A stretch of DNA of 51,472 bases from Bifidobacterium breve (lineage in GTDB: Bacteria > Bacteroidota > Bacteroidia > Flavobacteriales > Flavobacteriaceae). The position numbers were made by a program, and so were the translations under genes. The notes beneath the pieces were generated by a model. That model searched no databases and was not told the origin of the DNA. It saw only the letters and a list, made by a program, of their open reading frames with translations. Of this stretch, positions 1 through 8,518 are shown piece after piece. The number at the start of each line of letters is the position of its first letter. The stretch's first letter is position 1. Location: the NCBI GenBank assembly GCA_943323545.2, contig CALPIE020000004.1:1-51472 (forward strand), in the 5' to 3' direction.

Positions 1-2244
1 CCCACAATCACCTCTTACATAATATTCATAAGCTGTTCCTGGTGTTAATCCAGTTAATACAAATGGATTTGTAGGGGCAGCCGTCCATCCTGTAGTTGCT
101 GCAGTAGGAGCAGGAGAACCTGCAGCTAATGCTATAACTTGCCATGATGTAGCCGTTCCCGGACTTACCCATCCTAATTGTGCAGATGTTGTAGTAATAG
201 CCGTTGCAGTTAACGTAGTTGGTTGCAGACATGTTGGTGGTATAGCGCAAGTAATATTACCAACCCATCCAGGATTAGTAAATGAACCATCACTTCTAAA
301 AACAAAAGTTAAACACCCATCAGCTGTTGTTGAAGTAAATGGACCAGGCAAAGTGGCTGTTAAATTACCCCAATATGATCCTGCTAATCCTCCTGGAACA
401 TTTCCTGCTCCGTTAGCACTTGGTAATAATGCTGCTGGAGTTACTGTGTTGCCATTGTATACGTATAATCCATCCCAATTCGCTTCTGTACTAAAAGCTG
501 TAAAAGTAACTGTTACTTTTTCACCAGGGTTTGTTGGGCAAATAGTAGTTGTAATATTGGAATTATTAGCATAATTTGCTGTTGGGCCTCCAGAGTCTAC
601 AAAAATTCCGCCACAAACTGGTGGTGCAATTTGTGTAGTAATTGAAACTGGTCCTGCCCATAAACTTACTCCATTTTGTGTAGAACTACAGTCGCTTCTA
701 ACATATAAATTATAACATGTTGCCGGAAGTAAACCTGTGATATTAAATGGACTTGTTGCAGAAACCCATCCCGTCGTAGCTGCTGTAGGAGCTGGAGCTG
801 TACACGGTTGGACTAAAACTTGCCATCCTGTACCAACTCCAACAGGAGTCCAAGCAAGCGTAACAGAGGTCGAAAGTAAAGCACTCGTTACTAATGCCGT
901 TGGATTTTGACAAGGTGGTGGTGGAGCACAGGTAATATTAGCCACCCATCCTGCTGCATTTGTAGTAGCATTGGAAATAAAAACAAATGTTAAACAACCA
1001 TTTGCTGCACTAGATGTGAATGAAGGTGGTAATGTAGTTCCTGAAAAAGCACCTAATAATGGTGCTGCTGAACTGTTCCCGTCATAAATACTTAAAATAT
1101 CTGTATTAGCTTGAGTATTAAATGAAGTAAAAGTAATTGTAACTTGATCACCCGGATTGGTAGGACAAATAACAGTTGTTCCGTTAGCTGCTGTAGAGTT
1201 GTTAGGATAGTTTGCAGTAGTCCCACCAGCATCAACATAATTACCTCCACAAACTGGTGGTGCTGTAGTAGTTGTAAAATTAAATGGCCCAACCCAATCA
1301 GAAGGAATGTTTAGCGGACAAACAGCCCTCACATAATATTTGTAAGCGGTATTGGGAGTTAATGGTGTTTGTGTTAATGGTAATGGTCCGTAATGAGTGG
1401 TATTAGTTAAAAATGGCAATGTTCCTGAATATAAAACCCCAACACCAGTAGTTGCTGTTGCAGCAGGTAAAACTTCTATTTCCCATGATGTTGCACCACT
1501 CGGATTTGCCCAAGTTAAATTAGCACTCCCAGAAAATATCCCAGCTGTAGCTAATGTTGATGGATTTAAACAACGTTCATTTAATTGTACATTATCGATT
1601 AACCATCTATCACCATCTATTGATGTACCTATTTGTGTATTTCTTCTTATAAAAGCAATATATACTTGAGTGCCAATCATGGCAGCAGGGAAGTTTATTA
1701 TTTTTAGCGTATAAACATCAAATGGGTTTTGCACTCCCTGAGGATCTAAAGTTAATTGATCTTCTGTATAAGTAATCAAAGTGGTTGTATAAGAAGCAGG
1801 TAATGTTTGATCTGATGTGCCAGGCGCTACCTTAATGTCATAAAATGTACCTGTATTTCCAGCTGTAAAAGATCTTGTGTAAAAACGTAATTGTCCGTTT
1901 GCAGGTACAGTTACTCTTGGAGTAGCAAGGTAATTCTCGGTTGTAATACCAGCGCCTCCTGCTTGCACTCTGTTCATATATGCCGAATTTAGACCTTGAT
2001 AGATATAAGGCAATGCCGGTAAAGGCGGATTAACAGGTGCTAGTCCCCAACGCCCTGTGCCAACTCCATTACTAAAAACTGCCCATTGGTTTCCTACTGC
2101 TCCCGTTCCTAATGTCCAATTTGTAGAAGGTAACGCGTCTGGACCTGTAGTATCTTCAAACCCTTCTATTCCAGGAGTTGGAAATTGACTATAAACCGAA
2201 AAGGAAAGAAAAAATGTAAAAAAAAGTAAAATAATTTTTTTCAT
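1..2244 (-). CDS. Large secreted adhesin with FN3 and CUB-like modules (3' end outside window)
   Basis: The reading frame is open without a stop from the ATG at 2242-2244 to the window edge: 748 codons, C-terminus missing. Residues 1-20 are a signal peptide (Lys-Lys, hydrophobic core, ending SVYSQ). Residues ~22-222 resemble a cleaved-adhesin/choice-of-anchor-J jelly roll (start GFEDTTG, end DGDRWLIDNVQL). Then modules alternate: FN3 (~225-326), CUB-like (~332-439, starting VCGGNYVDAGG), FN3 (~445-537), CUB-like (~543-666, starting VCGGIFVDSGG) and FN3 (~672 to the edge). The two CUB-like modules are clear duplicates. Such proteins in Flavobacteria are usually exported by the type IX system through a C-terminal sorting domain; that region lies outside the window, so this route is inferred. 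Role: probably surface adhesion or polymer binding. Confidence 0.88.
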   Translation of the reverse strand, partial: MKKIILLFFTFFLSFSVYSQFPTPGIEGFEDTTGPDALPSTNWTLGTGAVGNQWAVFSNGVGTGRWGLAPVNPPLPALPYIYQGLNSAYMNRVQAGGAGITTENYLATPRVTVPANGQLRFYTRSFTAGNTGTFYDIKVAPGTSDQTLPASYTTTLITYTEDQLTLDPQGVQNPFDVYTLKIINFPAAMIGTQVYIAFIRRNTQIGTSIDGDRWLIDNVQLNERCLNPSTLATAGIFSGSANLTWANPSGATSWEIEVLPAATATTGVGVLYSGTLPFLTNTTHYGPLPLTQTPLTPNTAYKYYVRAVCPLNIPSDWVGPFNFTTTTAPPVCGGNYVDAGGTTANYPNNSTAANGTTVICPTNPGDQVTITFTSFNTQANTDILSIYDGNSSAAPLLGAFSGTTLPPSFTSSAANGCLTFVFISNATTNAAGWVANITCAPPPPCQNPTALVTSALLSTSVTLAWTPVGVGTGWQVLVQPCTAPAPTAATTGWVSATSPFNITGLLPATCYNLYVRSDCSSTQNGVSLWAGPVSITTQIAPPVCGGIFVDSGGPTANYANNSNITTTICPTNPGEKVTVTFTAFSTEANWDGLYVYNGNTVTPAALLPSANGAGNVPGGLAGSYWGNLTATLPGPFTSTTADGCLTFVFRSDGSFTNPGWVGNITCAIPPTCLQPTTLTATAITTTSAQLGWVSPGTATSWQVIALAAGSPAPTAATTGWTAAPTNPFVLTGLTPGTAYEYYVRGDCG

Positions 2245-2283
2245 TAGTATTGAATTAAAATTGTATAATATAGTTTTAGTTCC

Positions 2284-2291
2284 CAAATTTA
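2284..2291 (-). promoter_or_regulatory. Putative -7 element (TAAATTTG) for the adhesin gene
   Basis: On the minus strand this matches the Bacteroidetes -7 consensus TAnnTTTG. It lies 39 bases before the adhesin ATG at 2244. No good TTG is seen at the usual upstream distance, so the call rests on one box. Confidence 0.4.
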
Positions 2292-2419
2292 ACAAATTTT
2301 ATGAAAAAAGTATGTAAATAATATTTTTTAACAACATAATGTTTTTTAATTTCCGATTTTTTGTAAAAAACCATCTTCTTTGTTAAGTATTGTTTAATTT
2401 TATAAACTATTAAATTTTT

Positions 2420-3655
2420 ATGTTAGAAAAAGAAAAAATAAATTTTGAAAAAACTGTAATTGTTGGAATTGTTACACAAAATCAAAGCGAAGACAAACTT
2501 ATAGAATACCTTGATGAATTAGAATTCCTAACATTCACTGCAGGTGGCGTTGTTGTAAAAAGATTTTGGCAAAAGATGGAACGCCCAAATCCAAAAACAT
2601 TTCTAGGAACAGGAAAAATGGATGAAATTCATCTTTATGTAAAAGAAAATTCTATTTCAACAGTTATTTTTGATGATGAGTTATCTCCATCTCAACAAAA
2701 AAATATTTCAAAAATTTTAGATTGTAAAGTCCTCGATAGAACCAATCTTATCTTAGATATTTTTGCTCAAAGAGCTGAAACATCATACGCTAGAACTCAA
2801 GTTGAATTAGCGCAATGTCAATATTTATTACCAAGGCTTTCTGGAATGTGGACACACTTAGAACGTCAAAAAGGAGGAATCGGACTACGTGGTCCGGGTG
2901 AAACAGAAATTGAAACCGACCGTCGAATTGTTCGTGATCGAATTGCTTTATTAAAAGAAAAAATTAAAACAATCGACAAACAAATGTCGGTTCAAAGAGG
3001 GAATAGAGGAGCTATGGTTCGTGTGGCTTTAGTTGGTTACACCAATGTTGGAAAATCAACATTAATGAACGCTGTTGGAAAAAGTGATGTATTTGTCGAA
3101 AATAAATTGTTTGCCACTTTAGATACAACGGTTAGAAAAGTAGTAATTAAGAATTTGCCTTTTTTACTTTCTGATACCGTAGGTTTTATCAGAAAACTTC
3201 CCACGCAATTAATAGAATCTTTTAAAAGCACATTAGATGAAGTAAGGGAAGCCGATTTATTATTACATGTTGTAGATATTTCACATCCCGATTTTGAAGA
3301 CCATATCGCTTCTGTTAATCAAATATTAATGGATATTAAAAGTGACAATAAACCTATAATTATGGTGTTTAACAAAATTGATGCTTTTAAACATTTAACT
3401 ATTGATGACGATGATTTAATTACCGAAAAAACAAACAAACATCTCACTTTGGATGAATGGAAAACAACATGGATGCATAATGTGGGCGAAAAAAATGCTT
3501 TATTTATTTCGGCAACTGAAAAAGATAACTTTGAAGAATTTAGAGAAAAAGTTTATGAATCTGTTAGACAAATTCATATTACTCGATTTCCATACAATAA
3601 ATTTCTTTATCCAGATTATAAAGATGCTGTTGAAAAAGAAGAGAAAGTTGATTAA
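2420..3655 (+). CDS. hflX: GTPase HflX
   Basis: 411 residues. HflX is a ribosome-associated GTPase that splits stalled or hibernating ribosomes under stress. The N-terminal HflX domain (~1-190) contains the family stretch TFLGTGKMDEI and the conserved linker GGIGLRGPGETEIETDRR. The G domain follows: G1 GYTNVGKST (~205-213), FATLDTT (switch region), G3 DTVGF and G4 NKID. The start at 2420 keeps the full N-terminal domain. The gene is transcribed alone, divergent from the adhesin gene and convergent with the DUF3078 gene, with a hairpin between the latter two. The family assignment is secure. Confidence 0.97.
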   Translation: MLEKEKINFEKTVIVGIVTQNQSEDKLIEYLDELEFLTFTAGGVVVKRFWQKMERPNPKTFLGTGKMDEIHLYVKENSISTVIFDDELSPSQQKNISKILDCKVLDRTNLILDIFAQRAETSYARTQVELAQCQYLLPRLSGMWTHLERQKGGIGLRGPGETEIETDRRIVRDRIALLKEKIKTIDKQMSVQRGNRGAMVRVALVGYTNVGKSTLMNAVGKSDVFVENKLFATLDTTVRKVVIKNLPFLLSDTVGFIRKLPTQLIESFKSTLDEVREADLLLHVVDISHPDFEDHIASVNQILMDIKSDNKPIIMVFNKIDAFKHLTIDDDDLITEKTNKHLTLDEWKTTWMHNVGEKNALFISATEKDNFEEFREKVYESVRQIHITRFPYNKFLYPDYKDAVEKEEKVD

Positions 3656-3682
3656 AAAAACCTCAAAATTTATGGGTTTTTT
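3655..3682. terminator. Short A/T-flanked hairpin between convergent hflX and DUF3078 gene
   Basis: A-rich arm ending in CC (3655-3662) pairs with GG followed by a T-run (3675-3682) around a 12-base loop. It is symmetrical, so it could end transcription from both sides. The stem has only two G-C pairs, so the call is weak. Confidence 0.4.
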
Positions 3683-3696
3683 ATGTTTTTTGGTTT

Positions 3697-4605
3697 TTAG
3701 AATCCGTAATTTAATCCCAATCCAAAAACCTGTCTAATTTGTACTGCTTTAATAGCATTATCATCATAAATGGCTTGAAAAGCAATGTTTGCCGATAGGT
3801 ATTTATTTACTTTCATTACCAAATTCATTTGATAATCAATATCTACATTTTGTGGATTTTCTAAATAATTAGAATATAAATTCAAGATGTTTTCCATTGT
3901 AACATTCTCAAATAATGTTGCTTTATAATATCCATTAATTGCTGCTCCCAATTCGAAACGAGTTGTTTTATTTCCCTTAACTCCAAAATAAGTAACACCA
4001 TCAGGCAAACCATCTGTAAATTCTTTATGAACAAAAATAACTCTTGATGTAGCTGGAGCAATATTCACTTTTAAATTTTCACTTTTTTTCCAAAGCATTC
4101 CAGGGCCGACTTGCAGGTATGCTGGAGAGAAAAAATGTGAAATTTTTGTTCTAGTTTTTGGGTCAAAACCAGAATCCATTTGTGTTTTGAAATTTAAAAA
4201 CGCAGAATAATACCATTTGTTATTTCCTACTTTTCTTCCATATAAAGATGTAAATTCAAATCGGTCATCTGATTTTGTAATATCTTGGTCTTTTATTTTT
4301 GTTAAACCATAAGCTATTATTAACTTATTGTCCCAAACAGAATTTAAAGTTGAATAATTAATATCGTAATTCAGACCTATGTTTCCCGCAATATTAGATG
4401 TCCCTCCTGCTAACCATTCGTTATTGAAAGACGATTGATTAAAAAGAAAAAGGAAATTTCCCCCTTGTTTCCATCCTGATTTTGTAGTATCTACGGCTCT
4501 TTCTCCTGCTTTTTTAGCTTTTTCTAAACCCTCTTTTTCGTTATCTTGTGCAAAGGAATTACATACACAAAATAAAAATGTTGTGGCAATTAAAAAATAT
4601 TTCAT
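3697..4605 (-). CDS. DUF3078 family outer-membrane-type protein
   Basis: 302 residues from the ATG at 4605. A longer frame upstream has no signal sequence, whereas this start gives a clean signal peptide (MKYFLIATTFLFCVCNSFA). The mature part has the DUF3078 pattern: a short charged segment, then WKQGGNFLFLFNQSSFNNEWLAGG... followed by alternating aromatic/polar strands ending in GLGLNYGF, as expected for a beta-barrel with a C-terminal aromatic residue. The family is common in Bacteroidetes and has no firm function. It is the last gene of the minus-strand run that begins with sufS, 64 bases after DUF2480. Outer-membrane location is inferred from the strands and the signal peptide. Confidence 0.85.
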   Translation of the reverse strand: MKYFLIATTFLFCVCNSFAQDNEKEGLEKAKKAGERAVDTTKSGWKQGGNFLFLFNQSSFNNEWLAGGTSNIAGNIGLNYDINYSTLNSVWDNKLIIAYGLTKIKDQDITKSDDRFEFTSLYGRKVGNNKWYYSAFLNFKTQMDSGFDPKTRTKISHFFSPAYLQVGPGMLWKKSENLKVNIAPATSRVIFVHKEFTDGLPDGVTYFGVKGNKTTRFELGAAINGYYKATLFENVTMENILNLYSNYLENPQNVDIDYQMNLVMKVNKYLSANIAFQAIYDDNAIKAVQIRQVFGLGLNYGF

Positions 4606-4669
4606 GTTTTGATAAATATAAATTTCGCCGCGAAAAGTAATAAGAATTTCAACTTTATCAAAAAAAATT

Positions 4670-5176
4670 TTAGTTATTTTTTTTATATAAAGGAACAGCA
4701 GAACACGCTTCGCCATACATAATGATCTTTGCAAAGGGTTGCAAAAATTGAACTGCTAAAATATAAGCGCTTTCTGGAACAGGTTTTTTAGAACACCCTT
4801 TTAAAATAACAGGCTTGTCTTGGTATTTTGAATAATCTAAATCGGTTAAAATTTCTTGATATAGAAAAGTGTCTAAATCGGTTAAATTTCCGCTTATTGT
4901 TTTTTTAGCAAAAGGAGAAACATAAATAGTAACTAAAATACTTGCCCAGGCCGGAATTATTGCATCTGTCGAACAATGAATTGCAATTAAATGATCTTGA
5001 TATTGTTCCCAATTATGATTTTTTAAAGCCAAGCGAAAATCTTTTTCTCTCAAAAGCATACCTTCAAAAAGCCATTGTGAAATATCGATTTGTGTGCGAA
5101 TTCCATTTGGATAATAATCTTCCAAATCGAAAACTTCGAGTACAGAATTAGCGACTTTATTAATAATTTCGTCCAT
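4670..5176 (-). CDS. DUF2480 family protein
   Basis: 168 residues starting at the ATG at 5176 (MDEIINKVANSVLEVFDLED). A longer frame reaching 5260 runs into low-complexity intergenic repeat and is rejected. There is no signal peptide, so it is probably cytoplasmic. It has the typical DUF2480 features: a Leu/Asp-rich N-terminus, the segment IPAWASILV, and a CSKKPVP motif near the end. The family is restricted to Bacteroidetes and its function is unknown. It regularly sits near Fe-S assembly genes in this phylum; here it follows the DUF59 gene after 70 bases of simple repeat. A link to Fe-S metabolism is only inferred from position. Confidence 0.85.
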   Translation of the reverse strand: MDEIINKVANSVLEVFDLEDYYPNGIRTQIDISQWLFEGMLLREKDFRLALKNHNWEQYQDHLIAIHCSTDAIIPAWASILVTIYVSPFAKKTISGNLTDLDTFLYQEILTDLDYSKYQDKPVILKGCSKKPVPESAYILAVQFLQPFAKIIMYGEACSAVPLYKKNN

Positions 5177-5177
5177 T

Positions 5178-5236
5178 TTATTAGTGTTCTGTGTTCTGTG
5201 TTCAGTTGCAAAACTGCCAACTGCTACTGCCAACTG
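5178..5236. repeat. Degenerate short-period intergenic repeat (GTGTTCT / ACTGCCA units)
   Basis: The spacer between the DUF59 and DUF2480 genes is built from near-repeats: three GTGTTC units (TGTGTTCTGTGTTCAG) and a pair of ACTGCCAACTG units. It resembles the simple repeats at 11757-11796 and 46105-46139. It has no coding potential and lies inside an apparent operon. Confidence 0.6.
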
Positions 5237-5246
5237 AATACTGTTT

Positions 5247-5573
5247 CTAAAGCATTCCAAGTTCTAATTTTGCTTCTTCACTCATCAAATCTTTACTCCA
5301 CGGTGGATCAAATGTAATCTCAACTTCACAAGATTTTACAGCATCTATTTTAGCCACTTTTTCTTCAACTTCACGAGGTAATGTTTCTGCAACGGGACAA
5401 TTTGGAGAAGTTAATGTCATCAAAACTTTTACTTCATTGTCTTCGTTTATCATTACATCGTAGATTAATCCCAATTCGTAAATGTCAACTGGAATTTCGG
5501 GATCGTAAATGCCTTTTAAGGTTTTTACAACATTTTCTCCCAGATTTATTTCGTCTTTAAATTCTTCCATCAT
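5247..5573 (-). CDS. DUF59/MIP18-family Fe-S assembly protein (SufT-like)
   Basis: 108 residues; either of two adjacent ATG codons may be used. The whole protein is one DUF59/MIP18 domain: GIYDPEIPVDIYELGLIYD near residue 22, then the conserved TSPNCP (likely the reactive cysteine) and the closing DPPWS motif. Members of this family help mature Fe-S proteins, and in Bacteroidetes they are encoded with suf genes. The gene starts 2 bases after the end of the preceding exported-protein gene, in the sufS-lipoprotein-sufE run, so co-transcription is very likely. SufT is a reasonable functional label, but the gene lacks the longer N-terminal part of some SufT proteins. Confidence 0.93.
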   Translation of the reverse strand: MMEEFKDEINLGENVVKTLKGIYDPEIPVDIYELGLIYDVMINEDNEVKVLMTLTSPNCPVAETLPREVEEKVAKIDAVKSCEVEITFDPPWSKDLMSEEAKLELGML

Positions 5574-5575
5574 TT

Positions 5576-6292
5576 TTATTTATAAGTAACTGATTTTAAT
5601 TGTATTGTTTCTTTAATACTTTCTACTTTTTCAACTCCAAAAACATTATTAGTGAAAATTATAGGAGTTATAAAACTAGACAAATTTTCATTCATTAAAA
5701 CAATATTCTTGTACATTATATTATTTCTTACTTCGGTATAAGAAGCATGAACAGCATCTTCGGGGACAATTGTTTTTTCTATTTCTTCAAATTTTGAAAC
5801 ATAATTAACCCTAGGGTATTGTCTTTTTTCTATTCCGGTGTTATAGTTGAATTCTTGCCGATATTCAAACTTATAATAAGTGCTTTTAAAAAAATTTTTA
5901 AAAACATTTCTTGCTTCATCATCATTTCTTGTAACATAAAAAACCATTGTTTTACTAGGTATATAATAAGTTGCAACAATTTTTTCGTTATTGTGATATA
6001 TGGTACCTTCCAAAAACTTCTTGTTATCTTTGTTCAATTTTTTAAACGAAACAAATCCGCAAATTTTAGTTGAATCAAGAGGATGATTTATCATTTCAAA
6101 ATTCATTTTTGGAAAATCAGTTGCCAACAAAAGCGAATCGGCAAAAATACCCTTTTCATTAATAAAATAATTCGACTTTCTTTCATAAACAAAATGTATC
6201 TCTTTGGTATTTTCTGGCATTTTTTCAAAATTAATTTGCGAGAAACAATTCCAAAAACTGAAAAATACAATTATGCTTAGCGTAAATTTCAT
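5576..6292 (-). CDS. Exported protein of unknown function in the suf operon
   Basis: 238 residues; I do not recognise a family. Residues 1-19 (MKFTLSIIVFFSFWNCFSQ) are a signal peptide ending in the flavobacterial S-Q pattern. The mature part is rich in Asn, Lys, Phe and Tyr, with alternating hydrophobic residues that suggest beta structure (ATYYIPSKTMVFYVTRND, then a Lys/Tyr-rich stretch). No transmembrane helix is seen after the signal. It is packed between sufE (3 bases upstream) and the DUF59 gene (2 bases downstream), so it must be translated from the same message. Why a secreted protein sits there is unclear. Function unknown. Confidence 0.75.
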   Translation of the reverse strand: MKFTLSIIVFFSFWNCFSQINFEKMPENTKEIHFVYERKSNYFINEKGIFADSLLLATDFPKMNFEMINHPLDSTKICGFVSFKKLNKDNKKFLEGTIYHNNEKIVATYYIPSKTMVFYVTRNDDEARNVFKNFFKSTYYKFEYRQEFNYNTGIEKRQYPRVNYVSKFEEIEKTIVPEDAVHASYTEVRNNIMYKNIVLMNENLSSFITPIIFTNNVFGVEKVESIKETIQLKSVTYK

Positions 6293-6295
6293 TTA

Positions 6296-6715
6296 TTAAT
6301 TTGTTGTATTAAAAGCCAAAGCATACATTTTTATGTTTTTTATCATCGAGACCAATCCGTTAGCTCTTGTTGGTGATAAATGCTCCTTTAATCCTATTTC
6401 ATCAATAAAATCGGTATTGGCTTCTAATATATCTTCTGCTTTTTGATTGGAAAATGCTCGAATTAAGATTCCGATTATTCCTTTGGTTAATATAGCATCA
6501 CTATCAGCGGTGAAAACAACTTTACCATCCTTCTGTTCGGCATGAACCCAGACTTTCGATTGACATCCTTTAATAATGTTAACATCTGTTTTGTATTGCT
6601 CATCAATTATTGGTAGTGATTTTCCTAAATCGATAATGTATTCGTAGCGTTGCATCCAATCATCAAACATTGAAAACTCATCTACAATTTCGTCTTGTAT
6701 TTCTTTTATAGTCAT
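6296..6715 (-). CDS. sufE: SufE family sulfur-acceptor protein
   Basis: 139 residues. SufE takes persulfide sulfur from the cysteine desulfurase SufS, stimulates it, and passes the sulfur to the SufBCD scaffold. The fold is shown by the N-terminal helix (IQDEIVDEFSMFDDWMQRYEYII) and the motif IIKGCQSKVW with the active cysteine at residue 51, the same number as in E. coli SufE. The C-terminal part SPTRANGLVSMIKNIK is also conserved. It is cytoplasmic, and encoded 18 bases after the lipoprotein gene that follows sufS. The pairing with sufS supports the assignment. Confidence 0.96.
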   Translation of the reverse strand: MTIKEIQDEIVDEFSMFDDWMQRYEYIIDLGKSLPIIDEQYKTDVNIIKGCQSKVWVHAEQKDGKVVFTADSDAILTKGIIGILIRAFSNQKAEDILEANTDFIDEIGLKEHLSPTRANGLVSMIKNIKMYALAFNTTN

Positions 6716-6733
6716 TTAAGATAAATTTCTTAA

Positions 6734-7168
6734 TTATTCTTTTTTGCCAAGTAACACAATTTTATTAACTAGTTTTTCAATTTCAATTGGAGGGAATTCG
6801 TGATCAAAATTGGTGGTCAAGTATTCTTTGTCTTTATAAACTATTTTTAAATTAGCTATTGCAGCTCCATCATAAAACCTTTTTTGTGTTGGATCTTTGT
6901 AGGTTGCTAAACTATCCAAATCAACTGAATCAAAATAACTTATTAACTCTTTCCAGTCTTTATCAGAAATTGCAGTAGTTTCTCCGTTTCCAGTTTCATT
7001 TCTATCTTTAGAAATGGAAATCATTTGGTTTTTGATAATCGTTTTTTGGTAAAATCCTCTGGTATTAGCAACATATTCAATTGTAGTATTTGTTATGTCT
7101 TTTTTTGTTTCTTGAGAACACCCTTTACTTAAAAAAAGTGTTAGAAATAGTATTGCAATTGCTTTCAT
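6734..7168 (-). CDS. Putative lipoprotein between sufS and sufE
   Basis: 144 residues, family not recognised. A lipoprotein signal is visible: MKAIAILFLTLFLSKGC with the lipobox cysteine at residue 17. The mature part looks like a small globular domain: GFYQKTIIKNQMISIS, a WKEL helix, YKDPTQKRFYDGAAIANLKIVY, and a C-terminal ending HEFPPIEIEKLVNKI. It begins 12 bases after sufS and ends 18 bases before sufE, so it interrupts the natural sufS-sufE pair without breaking the operon. Its position on the envelope side contrasts with its cytoplasmic neighbours. Function unknown. Confidence 0.8.
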   Translation of the reverse strand: MKAIAILFLTLFLSKGCSQETKKDITNTTIEYVANTRGFYQKTIIKNQMISISKDRNETGNGETTAISDKDWKELISYFDSVDLDSLATYKDPTQKRFYDGAAIANLKIVYKDKEYLTTNFDHEFPPIEIEKLVNKIVLLGKKE

Positions 7169-7180
7169 TTTGAATTTTTT

Positions 7181-8395
7181 TTAAGATAACATCATTTTAG
7201 CTTTTTTAACTGCTAATACAAAGATATCAATTTCTTCTTTTGTGTTGTAAAAGGCGAAACTGGATCTAATCGTTCCCGGAATGTTGTAAAAATCCATAAT
7301 CGGTTGTGCACAATGATGACCAGTTCTAACAGCGATGCCCAATTTATCGATAATCGTGCCAATGTCATACGGATGAATGCCTTCAATATTAAAAGAAATT
7401 ACCGACGTTTTATTAGCAGCAGTCCCGATGATTTTTAATCCTTCTATTTCAAGTAATTTTTTAGTAGCATAGTCTAATAATTCGTGTTCGTAAACTGCTA
7501 TATTATCAAAACCAATTTCATTGAGATAATCTATGGCAGTCCCGAGAACTATTCCGCCTTCAATATTTGGAGTTCCAGCTTCAAATTTGTGTGGCAAATC
7601 GGCATAAGTAGTTTTCTCAAAAGAAACCGTTGCTATCATTTCGCCTCCGCCTTGATAGGGTGGTAATTTTCGCAGCCATTCTTCTTTTCCATACAATATT
7701 CCAATTCCAGTTGGGCCACATATTTTATGCCCAGAAAACACATAAAAATCACAATCCAATTCTTGAACATCAGGTTTTATATGTGGAACCGCTTGTGCGC
7801 CATCAATTAATACGGCAGCGCCAACTTCGTGAGCTTTATCAATCATATATTTTATTGGGTTTATCGTTCCCAAAGCATTGGAAATATGATTTACCGTAAC
7901 AATTTTAGTTCTAGATGAAAGTAATTTATCATATTCTGACATAATCAACTCTCCTTTTTCATTCATCGGAATAACTTTTAAAATCGCTCCTGTTCGTTCA
8001 CAAAGCATTTGCCAAGGAACAATATTACTGTGGTGTTCTAATGCAGAAACCAAAACCTCATCGCCAACTTTTAAAATTGAAAGAAAACCATTGGAAACAG
8101 CATTTATAGAATGTGTAGTTCCAGAGGTAAAAATCACTTCGTGAGTAAATTTGGCATTGATATGACTTTGTATTTTACCACGAGAAACTTCGTAAGCATC
8201 TGTCGCCAATTGGCTTAATGTATGAACGCCACGATGTATATTAGCATTGATTTCTTGGTAATATTTTGATATCGCATCAATAACTACTTGTGGTTTTTGT
8301 GAAGTTGCTCCGTTGTCAAAATAGACTAATGGTTTGCCATTGACCTGTTGCGAAAGAATTGGGAAATCAGCTCTGATTTTTAGGATGTCTAGCAT
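7181..8395 (-). CDS. sufS: Cysteine desulfurase SufS
   Basis: 404 residues, class V aminotransferase fold. It removes sulfur from cysteine, using PLP, and holds it as a persulfide for SufE. Visible: the N-terminal VYFDNGATSQKP, the histidine region LEHHSNIVPW, the PLP lysine in FSGHKICGPTGIG (~225) and the active cysteine in RTGHHCAQP (~362) near the C-terminus, placed as in group II (SufS-type) enzymes. The ATG at 8395 agrees with the family N-terminus. It heads the second minus-strand suf transcription unit and has its own promoter-like box at 8422-8429, because a plus-strand gene separates it from sufD. Confidence 0.97.
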   Translation of the reverse strand: MLDILKIRADFPILSQQVNGKPLVYFDNGATSQKPQVVIDAISKYYQEINANIHRGVHTLSQLATDAYEVSRGKIQSHINAKFTHEVIFTSGTTHSINAVSNGFLSILKVGDEVLVSALEHHSNIVPWQMLCERTGAILKVIPMNEKGELIMSEYDKLLSSRTKIVTVNHISNALGTINPIKYMIDKAHEVGAAVLIDGAQAVPHIKPDVQELDCDFYVFSGHKICGPTGIGILYGKEEWLRKLPPYQGGGEMIATVSFEKTTYADLPHKFEAGTPNIEGGIVLGTAIDYLNEIGFDNIAVYEHELLDYATKKLLEIEGLKIIGTAANKTSVISFNIEGIHPYDIGTIIDKLGIAVRTGHHCAQPIMDFYNIPGTIRSSFAFYNTKEEIDIFVLAVKKAKMMLS

Positions 8396-8421
8396 TTTAT
8401 TATTTAGAAAAATTCTAAATA

Positions 8422-8429
8422 CAAAAGTA
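8422..8429 (-). promoter_or_regulatory. Putative -7 element (TACTTTTG) for sufS
   Basis: Minus-strand match to TAnnTTTG, 26 bases upstream of the sufS ATG. A TTTG lies 23 bases further upstream (8453-8456 in plus coordinates), at the long end of accepted spacing. A separate promoter makes sense because sufS is cut off from sufBCD by the plus-strand hydrolase. Confidence 0.5.
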
Positions 8430-8518
8430 ATAAAATTGAATTTGGTATTTTACAAAACACTTGTTAATAATTCGTTTAATTTTTTACATTTACTAAACTA
8501 CTTTTATTCGTTTGTTTT

